Of a DNA stretch of 64,000 bases, positions 26,967-35,913 are shown piece after piece. The notes below the pieces were generated by a model that made no database searches, was not told the DNA's origin, and worked only from the letters and a program-made list of their open reading frames with translations. A program made the position numbers and the translations under genes. This DNA comes from Candidatus Thiodiazotropha sp. LNASS1 (lineage in GTDB: Bacteria; Pseudomonadota; Gammaproteobacteria; Chromatiales; Chromatiaceae), in the NCBI RefSeq assembly GCF_964212655.1, contig NZ_OZ156465.1, positions 3,472,001-3,536,000 of the forward strand, read 5' to 3'. Position 1 is the first letter of the stretch, and each line of letters opens with the position of its first letter.

Positions 26967-27950
26967 GTGAACGACAACGGTATGTCCAGGGAGTTGGTGC
27001 GGGCGGAAGATAGGGCAGTCATTGCCAAGGCCGCTGAGTGGCTGCGTGAGGGAAAAAAGGTAGCCCTCTCGACGGTGACCCAGACCTGGGGCTCCTCGCC
27101 ACGACCGCCTGGATCGTTGATGGCGATGAACGATGCGGGCCGCTTTATCGGCTCGGTTTCAGGCGGTTGTGTCGAGCAGGCGTAGATCGACCGATACCGA
27201 CAGGGTGAATTGGCCGACACGAATCCGGTTTCGTTGGGCTTCGGCGTCGACAACCAGGAGGCCGGGCGGCTCGGACTGCCTTGCGGCGGTCGTCTGCAGA
27301 TCATCGTTGAGCGCCTCAACTCGGTCACCTTCATCGACCAGCTATTGAACCGTGTAGATCATGGTGAACTGGTTGCTCGTCAGGTAGACCTGCAGAATGG
27401 GGAAGTTACCCTGCTAACCGGTGAGGGATACCCGGAGTTGAGCTTCTCGGATCAGAGTCTGACAAAGGTCTTCGGTAGCGCCTGGCAGCTTCTTTTGATC
27501 GGGGATGGTCAGTTGGCACGCTGCCTGGCCAGGATGGCGCGCATGCTCGACTATCGGGTGACGATCTGCGATCCCAGGGAGACGTTCACCGATCCCGACC
27601 CCCTGCCCGATGTTGACTACACCCGCCAGATGCCCGATGACGCGGTACGCAATATCGCCGCGCGACCGCGTACGGCAGTGGTCACGCTGGCCCACGATCC
27701 GAAACAGGACGACATGGCGTTGGTGGAGGCGCTTGAATCCAATGCCTTCTATATCGGTGCGCTGGGCTCGATACGATCCGCCGCAAGGCGACATGAGCGT
27801 TTGGCGAAAATGGGCTGTACCCCCCAGCAGCTTGACCGAGTAAGTGGCCCGGCCGGTGTGCCGATCGGCAGTAAACGGCCCTCGGAGATCGCTCTCTCCA
27901 TTATGGCTGAGATAACCGCGACCCGGAATAGAATTGTCAGCGCGGCATAG
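26967..27950 (+). pseudogene. xdhC: XdhC-family molybdenum cofactor insertion protein, interrupted by amber codon
   Basis: A full-length XdhC/CoxI-type reading of about 327 codons is interrupted only by an in-frame TAG at 27183-27185. The first 72 codons end in FIGSVSGGCVEQA (with the conserved Cys of GGCVE). The frame continues with IDRYRQGELADTNPV and the Rossmann part LLIGDGQLARCLARMARML. The C-terminal ALGSIRSAARR and GVPIGSKRPSEIALSIMAEI blocks are intact. XdhC binds molybdenum cofactor, helps sulfurate it and delivers it to xanthine-oxidase-type enzymes. The rest is undamaged, so the lesion is recent, a sequencing error, or suppressed. Downstream initiation at 27210 would lose the cofactor-binding domain. 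Confidence 0.85.
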
Positions 27951-28037
27951 TTCATTTGGTCAGTGGGGATACTTCTGGTTATCAATGTTCACCAGTCGTT
28001 ACGCCAAGTTAGATGTTATATATACGAATTGATTGAT

Positions 28038-28253
28038 ATGAAATTTCCGAACGATTCCATCGGTTTCGTATTGAACGATCTCATAAGCAACGATGTTGAT
28101 ATATCTTTAGTTTACAAAATCGATTTCAGAATTGATTTTGAATCTTGGCCCCTTCCAGATGAAGCAAGGAATGTAATCCAACAGCTTTACCCTGATGCTG
28201 TGACTATAGATCCTGCCGAAGAAGAGTTAGCTGATGATATAGATGTTGATTGA
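28038..28253 (+). CDS. Small acidic protein of unknown function
   Basis: A 71-codon frame (MKFPNDSIGFVLNDLISNDV...) ending in a run rich in Glu and Asp (EEELADDIDVD). The start at 28038 is chosen as the first ATG; upstream codons in the same frame have no ribosome site. It is AT-rich and unlike its neighbours. It converges on the large DUF2235 gene with 24 bp between stops. A partner or immunity role for that gene is only a guess. Confidence 0.4.
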   Translation: MKFPNDSIGFVLNDLISNDVDISLVYKIDFRIDFESWPLPDEARNVIQQLYPDAVTIDPAEEELADDIDVD

Positions 28254-28277
28254 TCAATTGCATTGATATCACATCAA

Positions 28278-30503
28278 CTACTTACTCATGGTTTTTGTAA
28301 CCTTCGTAACGTGGATCTCCGCAGTACCCTGATTGTTTCGGTAATAGGCAAACACACCCTTTAGACACACATCGCACAGGACGTCATTAACATAGAAATA
28401 CAAAGGCCCATTGTGTTTCGCTGTGAACTCTGCTTTTCGACCTACCGCCACCTGTTGTCGTCCACCGATATTGGCTATTAACTTGAACCAGTCTTGGTTG
28501 CCGGTATTTTCATCACTATTGTAGCGTTTGAACAAAGAAATGAGTTTATGTCGTAGGCCTGGTTCGTCCACGAAACCATTCGCATTCGCAGGAATATGCC
28601 AGTCGTTCCAGTTATCGTCTCCTGTGACTTGCACCTTGTAGGTCGCGCCCTTTTCCACGCTGATTCCGGTTGCATACCAGGGATTGCATGTGTGGAAGTC
28701 GTGTAACGTTGAACCATTCGCTGGTAGTTGGCTGAATTTTATCTTTTCACTCATACACGCATCCCTATTGGGCGGCAGAATATGCATGTTGAACAGCCAC
28801 AATGAAGCCAGCAGGACGACAAAGCCAAATGCTGTCACTGGAAAGACTTTTTCACGCATATAATTGCGTATTTTCTGGGGCGCATAGATTGCCTTGACAA
28901 TATCCACCATGGATTCAAGTACCGTACCCGCCGGAGAGTGTACTGCCATACCATTAGTCAGATTCCACCCTGATCGTCCAAGGTATCGGGTGCGCTTGCG
29001 TAGGTAGCTGCGGAACATGAGCAGTGCGCTGAAGAGTACTACCAGTGATGCGAGGAACCACCAGCGGCCACTGAAGGCGTAGAGCCATTTTTCCGGAAAT
29101 CCGCCGATGTATTCGGAGAGGGAAGCCGGTAGACTTTCTAAGATGCCTTTCCAGTTGCCGGACAAAGGCATGGGCATGGCCCCGTACCTTCGGACGGCAA
29201 GGAGTGTACCGATGGTGGAAACGAGTAGCAGGAAATAGGTGACTCTGCGCCACCAGACGATTTTTTCACCCAGACTCTGCGCCTTTAGTCGTTCATCCGG
29301 TAGGGTGTCCATTGGATGTGGTTTGCCCGTTGGCGGTACCGAGTAGTGTTTGCCGAAAACCATTGGGGCATAGTCTTCGGTCACCTGTTTGATTCGCTGG
29401 AATACCGACTCGTGCAACAGCACTGGAGCATTTGCCAGATTGCAGATCTGATCCACTCCCCGGGGTTTGTAACGGTAATAGGAAGCCAGGCCTGCTCGTG
29501 AGTCATATATCTTGCCGTTGACTCTGGCCTGTTCCGACGCTTCTATCCGAGAGGATTTCAATAACTTCAGTCCGCAGCCTTCCGCTTTCTCCATCATCCA
29601 GTCCAGTGACACGTAAGCCATTTCATCTTTGGCATAGCCGCCGCCGACGTTGGAATGAACGCCGGAAAACCAGATCTGTTCGATCTTTTGTCCCGTAACC
29701 TGCAAGGACTCGTCCCACATCAGTGGGTGAAAGGTGTGCCTTTCGTCGTCCAGGGAGAGGGCGTGATAGTTGTGCCCGGCGATGGGGTGCCGATCATAGC
29801 TGTAGAATTTGAAATGAAACCACCAATCGAGAAATTCGGTCAGTTCGTCGATGGGAAGACCGACTGCATCGACCGTATCCCATACCCCGATGAAACGGAT
29901 TATCGGGCGGTACACCAAATCATCGTCGGCACTCTCCTTCTCCGACCATTTTTTTTCCTGCTCTTCCAATACTTCGGTGAGTGGTTTGTGGCCGAGTTCT
30001 CTATACGCCCGGACTAGCTGTTCGAGTGGCACTTGTCCTGCTCTCTTCCGAATAGAAGGAGTAAGCGCAGTTATTCTGAATTTCCGGATCTCCTTCCGCC
30101 AATCGAGATATCTCTTCATGGCATCATCAATACGCCTTTCTGTCTCTTTCGGGTCACCATCCGCCTTGACGACTCCGCATACAGTCACCATATAGGCCAA
30201 GGCTCTGACGGTGAAGGCGCCGCGGCTGAAACCGAGCAGATAAATATCGTCACCAGGTTGATAGTTGTGGACCAAAAAGTGGTACATTTCTAGGATATTG
30301 GCCTTCAGGCCATAACCAAATGCCCCACCAAGCAGTCGAAAAAGTTTAAAAGCCTGGGTGCCGACACCATCCTGATAGAAAGTCAGTTGGCCTAGATTGG
30401 GATTGGTATCGACCGCTTTATAAAAGCGCCAGACATTGGTACCCCGAGCTTTTCCGCCACTGTTACCTGTACCGTCCGAGCATAAAACGAGTTTCCTGGT
30501 CAT
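28278..30503 (-). CDS. DUF2235 alpha/beta hydrolase with membrane segments and LecA-like C-terminal domain
   Basis: A 741-residue protein. Residues 1-370 are a DUF2235 (T6SS Tle1-like) phospholipase/hydrolase domain: LVLCSDGTGNSGGKARGTNV at the start, the nucleophile elbow GFSRGA with Ser93, then FIGVWDTVDAVG with a likely acid and FSGVHSNVGGGY with a likely His. Residues about 410-590 hold three hydrophobic segments (VTYFLLLVSTIGTLLAV; WWFLASLVVLFSALLMF; AFGFVVLLASLWLFNM). Residues about 620-741 resemble PA-IL/LecA-like galactose-binding domains (TGISVEKGATYKVQVTGDDN, then GPLYFYVNDVL and a closing AEIHV strand). Similar hydrolase domains act as type VI effectors, but no T6SS gene, VgrG or PAAR is nearby. 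It interrupts the xdhC-mocA neighbourhood. Confidence 0.8.
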   Translation of the reverse strand: MTRKLVLCSDGTGNSGGKARGTNVWRFYKAVDTNPNLGQLTFYQDGVGTQAFKLFRLLGGAFGYGLKANILEMYHFLVHNYQPGDDIYLLGFSRGAFTVRALAYMVTVCGVVKADGDPKETERRIDDAMKRYLDWRKEIRKFRITALTPSIRKRAGQVPLEQLVRAYRELGHKPLTEVLEEQEKKWSEKESADDDLVYRPIIRFIGVWDTVDAVGLPIDELTEFLDWWFHFKFYSYDRHPIAGHNYHALSLDDERHTFHPLMWDESLQVTGQKIEQIWFSGVHSNVGGGYAKDEMAYVSLDWMMEKAEGCGLKLLKSSRIEASEQARVNGKIYDSRAGLASYYRYKPRGVDQICNLANAPVLLHESVFQRIKQVTEDYAPMVFGKHYSVPPTGKPHPMDTLPDERLKAQSLGEKIVWWRRVTYFLLLVSTIGTLLAVRRYGAMPMPLSGNWKGILESLPASLSEYIGGFPEKWLYAFSGRWWFLASLVVLFSALLMFRSYLRKRTRYLGRSGWNLTNGMAVHSPAGTVLESMVDIVKAIYAPQKIRNYMREKVFPVTAFGFVVLLASLWLFNMHILPPNRDACMSEKIKFSQLPANGSTLHDFHTCNPWYATGISVEKGATYKVQVTGDDNWNDWHIPANANGFVDEPGLRHKLISLFKRYNSDENTGNQDWFKLIANIGGRQQVAVGRKAEFTAKHNGPLYFYVNDVLCDVCLKGVFAYYRNNQGTAEIHVTKVTKTMSK

Positions 30504-30983
30504 GGGCAGACTCCCTTTTCCATGCAGGCGCTGAAAAAAATGGCCCTTAGCTTATCAGCACACAGATACCGCTTATTCAATATATTTTTCAATCGCTGGG
30601 AGCGATCGGAAATGGCGGCGCATCTGACCTATAGAGATGTAGGTGTTAGGAAATCCTGCAGGGAGTTGGATTGTCCTTGTGCCGCGGGTACCTCTGAAGT
30701 AATCATATAATACTTATAGCATTCATTGCCTTTAATAGTCTGAGCATAGACTAAGTGCAAAGAATAGTAGTAGTAGAAAGCCAGACAGGGCGTGCCATTG
30801 AATTGCCTGAATTCCTGTATGTCTAGTCTCAGCATTAGAGTGTTTATAAAAAACTGCTACGAATGTGCATAATGAGTTATTTAAGCTGATCCACTGATAG
30901 CCTACCCGGTTAGTTGATGACATGTTCCTAATGGAGATCCACCGCAGAGGAATATTGAATCACTATCAATAGGCACTAGAGTC
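30504..30983. other. Gene-free stretch
   Basis: About 480 AT-rich bases between the divergent DUF2235 and mocA genes. Only short frames without start signals were seen; promoters for both genes must lie here. Confidence 0.45.
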
Positions 30984-31571
30984 ATGACTGAGATTCAAGG
31001 CATATTGCTGGCGGCCGGCACCGGTCAACGTTTCGGCGGCCACAAACTGCTGCATCCACTCCCTAACGGTGAGCTGGTGGGCATGGCGGCGGCGCATAAT
31101 CTCGTTACCGCGTTGCCCAACGCCCTGGCAATCGTACGCCCTGATGATGTTCGTTTGGCTGAGCATTTCGAAGCCCTGGGTTTGAGTGTACTGGAAAACG
31201 CACAGGCGGAGCAGGGCATGGGGATAAGCCTGGCCATGGGGATAAGGGCCAGTGCCGATGCGGCGGGCTGGGTGGTGGCGTTGGCGGATATGCCCTGGAT
31301 TGCGCCCGAGACCATTCGCTCAGTGGTCCAAGCGTTGGTTCAAGGGGCCGCTATCGCCGCACCCGCTTTTCAAGGACGCCGTGGCCATCCAGTTGGTTTC
31401 GGGCAACAATGGGGAGACCGGTTACAGGCTTTGCAGGGTGACCATGGTGCACGCCATCTGCTACAGGCTCATACCAATGAAATGATTTTGTTACCCACGG
31501 AAGATCCTGGTGTTCTGCTCGATATCGATCAGCAGGGTGACTTGAATGGCGGAGGGGCAACTGTGGATTAG
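30984..31571 (+). CDS. mocA: MocA-type molybdenum cofactor nucleotidyltransferase
   Basis: A 195-residue NTP-transferase of the MocA/MobA-like family that attaches CMP (or another nucleotide) to molybdopterin. The N-terminal signature LLAAGTGQRFGGHKLLHPL binds the nucleotide. ALADMPWIAPETIR carries the metal-binding Asp, and GRRGHPVGFG is the family block. MocA makes the cytosine dinucleotide form used by xanthine-oxidase-family enzymes, in keeping with the iorAB-like genes 4 kb upstream. The last codons and TAG stop (GTG GAT TAG) lie in a solo end of the inverted-repeat element. Confidence 0.88.
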   Translation: MTEIQGILLAAGTGQRFGGHKLLHPLPNGELVGMAAAHNLVTALPNALAIVRPDDVRLAEHFEALGLSVLENAQAEQGMGISLAMGIRASADAAGWVVALADMPWIAPETIRSVVQALVQGAAIAAPAFQGRRGHPVGFGQQWGDRLQALQGDHGARHLLQAHTNEMILLPTEDPGVLLDIDQQGDLNGGGATVD

Positions 31572-31586
31572 TGTTAACAAGCCCTA
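31565..31586. repeat. Solo end of the inverted-repeat element between two convergent genes
   Basis: TGGATTAGTGTTAACAAGCC followed by CTA matches one terminal repeat of the 265-bp element with one mismatch. Read on the plus strand it supplies the mocA stop. Read on the minus strand its TAGGGC end supplies the stop of the alkyltransferase-like gene. Confidence 0.75.
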
Positions 31587-31883
31587 GGAATCCGGCCACC
31601 TGTAATGAACCGGAAAACGGCCGTCGGCTTCGGGGACAAGACCCTCTTCCGCGAGTCTGCGATATTGCCTCTCGTTACCCGGATAATCCGCGATCCGTCT
31701 CTGACCGGTGATCAATCGGTACCAGGGCAGTTCGCTCCCTTGCGGCAATTTACGCAGCCAGGCCAGTATCTGACGTACATGAACGCCACAAAGCTTGGCC
31801 ATATCGCCGTAGCTGCAGTAACGGCCTGGCGGGATCGAAGCCAGGTTGGTGTAGAAGATCTTACGCATCTCTTCATTGGCCAC
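31584..31883 (-). CDS. Alkyltransferase-like protein (ATL, MGMT fold)
   Basis: A 99-residue protein of the O6-methylguanine methyltransferase DNA-binding domain family. The reactive PCHR motif is replaced by PWYR (Trp54), as in ATL proteins that bind alkylated guanine and flag it for nucleotide excision repair rather than repairing it. The ATL pattern PPGRYCSYGDMAKLCG and the helix-turn-helix are intact. ATLs usually have PWHR; Tyr in place of His is unusual. The start is a GTG with GGGAG seven bases upstream. The stop TAG is formed at the edge of the solo inverted-repeat end. Confidence 0.88.
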   Translation of the reverse strand: MANEEMRKIFYTNLASIPPGRYCSYGDMAKLCGVHVRQILAWLRKLPQGSELPWYRLITGQRRIADYPGNERQYRRLAEEGLVPEADGRFPVHYRWPDS

Positions 31884-31996
31884 ACTTACACTCCCGGATC
31901 TCCGTATCGATTGATGAAATGAATCGGTATTTCTATTCTTGACGTATTGTTAGAGGACGCACGCTTTCGATCAACAATAACACCAAGGTATCTGTC

Positions 31997-33616
31997 ATGA
32001 AAAAAACCGCCATCCTTTCCTGGTCCGATCTGCAACCGCTGACACCCACCTATGCCCTGGCTGCCGGTGTCGACCTGGTCGTCATTCGATGGCAGGAGGA
32101 GGAACGGGTCTCGGTGCTCTATGGCCGCTGTGCCCACCGGGGCGCGCTGATGGCTGATGGCCGAATCGAGGGCGAGGATCTGATCTGTGGGCTGCACGAC
32201 TGGGATTATCGATATAAGACTGGAATCAGTGCTTACAATCCTGCAGAACGGCTGCGCAGTTTCCAGGCCTGGGTCGAGGAGGGTCGGGTCTGGGTGGACG
32301 AGGATGAGATCAGGGCCTGGGCGGAGGATAACCCCCAGCCCTATGAGCGGGAAAAGTATCAGGGTCTGTATAAGGATCTGCATGGCGGCAGCGAGGAGCC
32401 GCACTACAAGTATATCCAGCATCTGGCCGAGCACGGCCTGTCGAAGGTTGGCCATCATGGCCGGGTCAGCGCCATGGGGGTGCCCCGGGACGAATTACCG
32501 AAATGGGAACGGATCCAACTGCTGACGGCACAACTGCATCGGGTGCCGCTGCTGGATGATCACCCGGTAGGCACCGAAGTGGTGATCGGTCCCAATGCCG
32601 ACAAACCGTTGCGGCTGGAGCTCCCCCTGCTGGTCTCCGACATGAGTTTCGGCGCCCTGTCGGAAGAGGCCAAGGTGGCCTTGGCCAGGGGGTCGGAGCT
32701 GGCCGGTACCGGCATATGCTCTGGCGAGGGGGGCATGCTTCCCGACGAGCAGTCAGCCAGCAGCCGCTATCTCTACGAGCTGGCGTCGGCCCGTTTCGGC
32801 TACTCGATGGACAAGGTGCAACGCTGCCAGGCCTTTCACTTCAAATGCGGCCAGGGCGCCAAGACAGGTACCGGGGGCCATCTGCCGGGAAACAAGGTCA
32901 AGGGCCGGATCGCCGAGGTGCGTGGGCTGGATGAGGGCGAAGCCGCCATCTCGCCGTCCCGTTTCCCCGACTGGGAGAGCCTGGATGACTACCGTCGCTT
33001 CGCTGACGAGGTGCGTGAAGCCACCGCTGGTATTCCCATCGGAGTCAAGCTCTCCGCGCAACATATCGAGCGGGATATCGAGGCTGCGCTGAGTATCGGT
33101 GTCGACTACATTATTTTGGACGGCCGGGGCGGGGGTACCGGGGCGGCTCCGTTGATCTTCCGCGACAATATATCCGTACCCACCATACCCGCCCTGGTAC
33201 GGGCCAGGCGCTACCTGGACAAGCGGGGACGGCGTGACGTCTCCCTGGTCATTACCGGTGGTCTCAGGCTGCCGGCCGATTTTATCAAGGCACTGGCCCT
33301 GGGCGCGGATGCCATCGCCGTCTCGAATTCGGCGCTGCAGGCCATCGGCTGTCTCGGCATGCGCGCCTGCCATACCAACAACTGCCCGGTGGGCATCGCC
33401 ACCCAGCGAGCGGACTTGCGGCGGCGTCTGAAGATCGAGAAGGGGGCCGAACAGCTGAACAGTTTCTTCCGCGCCTCGACCGAGTTGATGCAGGTGATGG
33501 CGAGGGCCTGTGGCCATGATCATCTCAGCGGCTTCTGTACCGATGACCTCACTACCTTCGATCGTGAGATGGCTCATCTGACCGGCATCGCCTACGCGGG
33601 AGTCTCGTTGGAATGA
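31997..33616 (+). CDS. Rieske [2Fe-2S]-glutamate synthase-like FMN fusion protein
   Basis: A 539-residue cytoplasmic redox protein. Residues 1-105 form a Rieske domain with Cys45-x-His47 and Cys64-x2-His67 (CAHRGAL and CGLHDWDY). Residues about 130-539 are a GltS/GOGAT-type FMN-binding domain: SDMSFGALSEEAKVALARGS, KCGQGAKTGTGGHLPG, GVKLSAQHIERDIEAAL, ILDGRGGGTGAAP. The Cys set of the [3Fe-4S] cluster is in GMRACHTNNCPVGIATQ. The amidotransferase half of true glutamate synthase is missing, so it does not make glutamate alone. The physiological reaction is unknown. Confidence 0.88.
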   Translation: MKKTAILSWSDLQPLTPTYALAAGVDLVVIRWQEEERVSVLYGRCAHRGALMADGRIEGEDLICGLHDWDYRYKTGISAYNPAERLRSFQAWVEEGRVWVDEDEIRAWAEDNPQPYEREKYQGLYKDLHGGSEEPHYKYIQHLAEHGLSKVGHHGRVSAMGVPRDELPKWERIQLLTAQLHRVPLLDDHPVGTEVVIGPNADKPLRLELPLLVSDMSFGALSEEAKVALARGSELAGTGICSGEGGMLPDEQSASSRYLYELASARFGYSMDKVQRCQAFHFKCGQGAKTGTGGHLPGNKVKGRIAEVRGLDEGEAAISPSRFPDWESLDDYRRFADEVREATAGIPIGVKLSAQHIERDIEAALSIGVDYIILDGRGGGTGAAPLIFRDNISVPTIPALVRARRYLDKRGRRDVSLVITGGLRLPADFIKALALGADAIAVSNSALQAIGCLGMRACHTNNCPVGIATQRADLRRRLKIEKGAEQLNSFFRASTELMQVMARACGHDHLSGFCTDDLTTFDREMAHLTGIAYAGVSLE

Positions 33617-33739
33617 AATCGAACCGATCCAGGTGGCTCATTGAAGTCACATGCGGAGAGATGCCATGCAGGATGCTTCCGGATCGGCAATGCAGAAACA
33701 TCTCAACATAAGCTGTGTAACCCTTGATGTGAGACAACC

Positions 33740-34588
33740 ATGACCAATCAAGAAACTGTCGAGCCTATACAACTTCCCGCACTTGCTCTGTCTGCTTGGC
33801 GACCAACCAGGGATACCCTGCAGCAATATGCCCGTATTGTCGGTAAGGTGCGCAGCCATTTTATGCCGAAGTCAAAGCACTGGTGGCACATTACCCTGAG
33901 TGTCTACACCCATGGATTGACCACTACACCCTTTCCCGTCGGCGCACAGAATTATGAACTCATCCTTGACTTGGCCGCGCATCGCCTGGTGCTATCCGGC
34001 AGTGATGGCAGGCTGTCATCACTGCCCCTGGCCGAACAGAGTACGGCGCGTATATGCCGATGGATCATTGCGGCTCTCCCATTGACGGGGGGCGGCCTGG
34101 CCCGGCAACTGTTAGGCGATTACGGGGATGAATCGACCCTGCCTTACGATATTGCGGCGGTTGAAAGCTATCGTCAGGCAATCAATTGGGTGGATGGAGC
34201 GTTCAAGGCATTCAAGGGTGGACTGAGGGAGGAGACCAGTCCCGTACAACTCTTTCCGCACCATTTCGATCTTGCCTTGAATTGGTTCTCCGGCCGTTTG
34301 ATCCCCGGTGTCGATCCTGCGGATGCTGAGCATGCCGACGAGCAGATGAACTTCGGCTTTGTAACTGGCGATGAATCGATTCCGGATGCCTATTTTTACG
34401 TGACCGCCTACCCTGAACCCGCCGATTGGATGGAACTTGAGTTGAAACATGGTGCCTATTGGCATACGGATGGCTGGGTCGGTGCGGTACTGCCCTATGC
34501 GGAATTGTTGAAGCACGATCAACCCTATAGTTTGTTGCTTGTATATCTTCAGCAATTGCGTTTACATGGTGCGGACTTGATGGCTTGA
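33740..34588 (+). CDS. DUF5996 family protein
   Basis: A 282-residue soluble protein. The family block is near the N-terminus: LSAWRPTRDTLQQYARIVGK, then HWWHITLSVYTHGLTTTP. The C-terminal half has ELELKHGAYWHTDGWVGAVLPY. The function is unknown. It lies 59 bp upstream of egtB on the same strand, so it may be co-transcribed with the ergothioneine genes. Confidence 0.82.
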   Translation: MTNQETVEPIQLPALALSAWRPTRDTLQQYARIVGKVRSHFMPKSKHWWHITLSVYTHGLTTTPFPVGAQNYELILDLAAHRLVLSGSDGRLSSLPLAEQSTARICRWIIAALPLTGGGLARQLLGDYGDESTLPYDIAAVESYRQAINWVDGAFKAFKGGLREETSPVQLFPHHFDLALNWFSGRLIPGVDPADAEHADEQMNFGFVTGDESIPDAYFYVTAYPEPADWMELELKHGAYWHTDGWVGAVLPYAELLKHDQPYSLLLVYLQQLRLHGADLMA

Positions 34589-34647
34589 ACTACCGATGGC
34601 ATGCATCGGATCTCAAACAGTATAAAAAATCAGAATGAGATATTGAT

Positions 34648-35913
34648 ATGGACAGTGCTATCACAACACACAGCAGTCGTGATCGGGTAGTTGCGGAGTT
34701 CCAGCGAGTCCGCCAATTTTCCGAGACCCTCTGTCAGCCGCTACAGCAGGATGATTTTCAAATCCAATCCATCGTTCAGACCAGCCCGCCTAAGTGGCAC
34801 ATCGCCCATGTGAGCTGGTTTTTCGAGGCCTTCGTGCTGCCTCACTTCAATCCCGACTACCGGCCCTTTCATCCCCAGTTCGATTACATCTTCAACAGCT
34901 ACTACTACACCCACGGCATGATGCATCCCAGACCCAGGCGGGGTCTGTTGTCACGTCCGACAGTGGACGAAGTCTACCGATACCGCGCCCATGTGGACGA
35001 ACAGATGATGCAGTTGATGGAGGCCATCGATGGGAAGGCTTGGAGCGAACTCGCATTCCGGATCATCCTTGGGCTCAACCATGAGGAGCAACACCAGGAA
35101 CTGTTGTTGATGGATGTGAAGCACAACTTCTGGTCGAATCCATTGAAGCCGGCCTATCGGGGCGATCTGCAGACCGCCTCCGGCAACGCCAGAGCGATGC
35201 GCTGGGTGGAACAGGCGGGGGGCGTTTACCGAATCGGTCATGGAGAGGATGAGGGTTTCGCCTATGACAACGAAACGCCACGGCACGATCTATTGTTGTC
35301 CGATTTTCGGCTTGCCGATCGCCTGGTGACCAACGGTGAATACCGGGAGTTCATGGAAGACGGCGGCTATGACGATCCGGCGCTATGGCTCTCCGACGGT
35401 TGGGCCCTGCTACAGCGCGAGGCTTGGCGGCATCCGCTCTATTGGGAGCAGCAAGAGGATGAGTGGCTGCAATTCACTCTGGGTGGGCTGAGCCCACTGA
35501 ATCCTCACGAACCCGTCTGTCATCTCAGTTACTACGAGGCGGACGCCTACGCCCGCTGGTCGGGCAAGCGTTTACCGCTGGAGGGTGAACTGGAGGTCGT
35601 GCTGTCCCAACAGCCGTTGAGCGGCAACTTCGTCGATCGGGATCAGCTACATCCCGCGCCGGCGGGAGAGATGGGGCAGTGGTTTGGCGACCTCTGGACC
35701 TGGTCGGCTTCGCCTTACGCCGCCTATCCCGGATTCAAGCCTCTGGGCGGTTCAATGGGTGAATACAACGGTAAATTCATGTCCAACCAGATGGTGCTGA
35801 AAGGCGGTTGTTGCGCGACGCCTACAGGCCATACCCGCGCCAGTTACCGTAACTTCTTTTATCCGGATGAACGCTGGGCCTTTACCGGCCTGCGACTCGC
35901 GGAGGACGCATGA
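34648..35913 (+). CDS. egtB: Ergothioneine biosynthesis sulfoxide synthase EgtB
   Basis: A 421-residue non-heme iron enzyme that joins trimethylhistidine (hercynine) to a cysteine-containing thiol with O2. The DinB-like N-terminal domain provides the iron-binding histidines: PPKWHIAHVSWFF (His51/His54) and LNHEEQHQELL (His145, His149). The C-terminal part from about 175 is the formylglycine-enzyme-like sulfatase-modifying fold (YRIGHGEDEGFAYDNETPRH and GHTRASYRNFFYPDERWAFT). Whether it uses gamma-glutamylcysteine or free cysteine cannot be read. The stop overlaps the egtD start (ATGA). No egtC or egtE is in the window. Confidence 0.94.
   Translation: MDSAITTHSSRDRVVAEFQRVRQFSETLCQPLQQDDFQIQSIVQTSPPKWHIAHVSWFFEAFVLPHFNPDYRPFHPQFDYIFNSYYYTHGMMHPRPRRGLLSRPTVDEVYRYRAHVDEQMMQLMEAIDGKAWSELAFRIILGLNHEEQHQELLLMDVKHNFWSNPLKPAYRGDLQTASGNARAMRWVEQAGGVYRIGHGEDEGFAYDNETPRHDLLLSDFRLADRLVTNGEYREFMEDGGYDDPALWLSDGWALLQREAWRHPLYWEQQEDEWLQFTLGGLSPLNPHEPVCHLSYYEADAYARWSGKRLPLEGELEVVLSQQPLSGNFVDRDQLHPAPAGEMGQWFGDLWTWSASPYAAYPGFKPLGGSMGEYNGKFMSNQMVLKGGCCATPTGHTRASYRNFFYPDERWAFTGLRLAEDA

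Noticed and set aside
31886-32458. Minus-strand 190-codon frame at the start of the Rieske-GltS gene
   Set aside because: Antisense to a Rieske domain with correct ligands.
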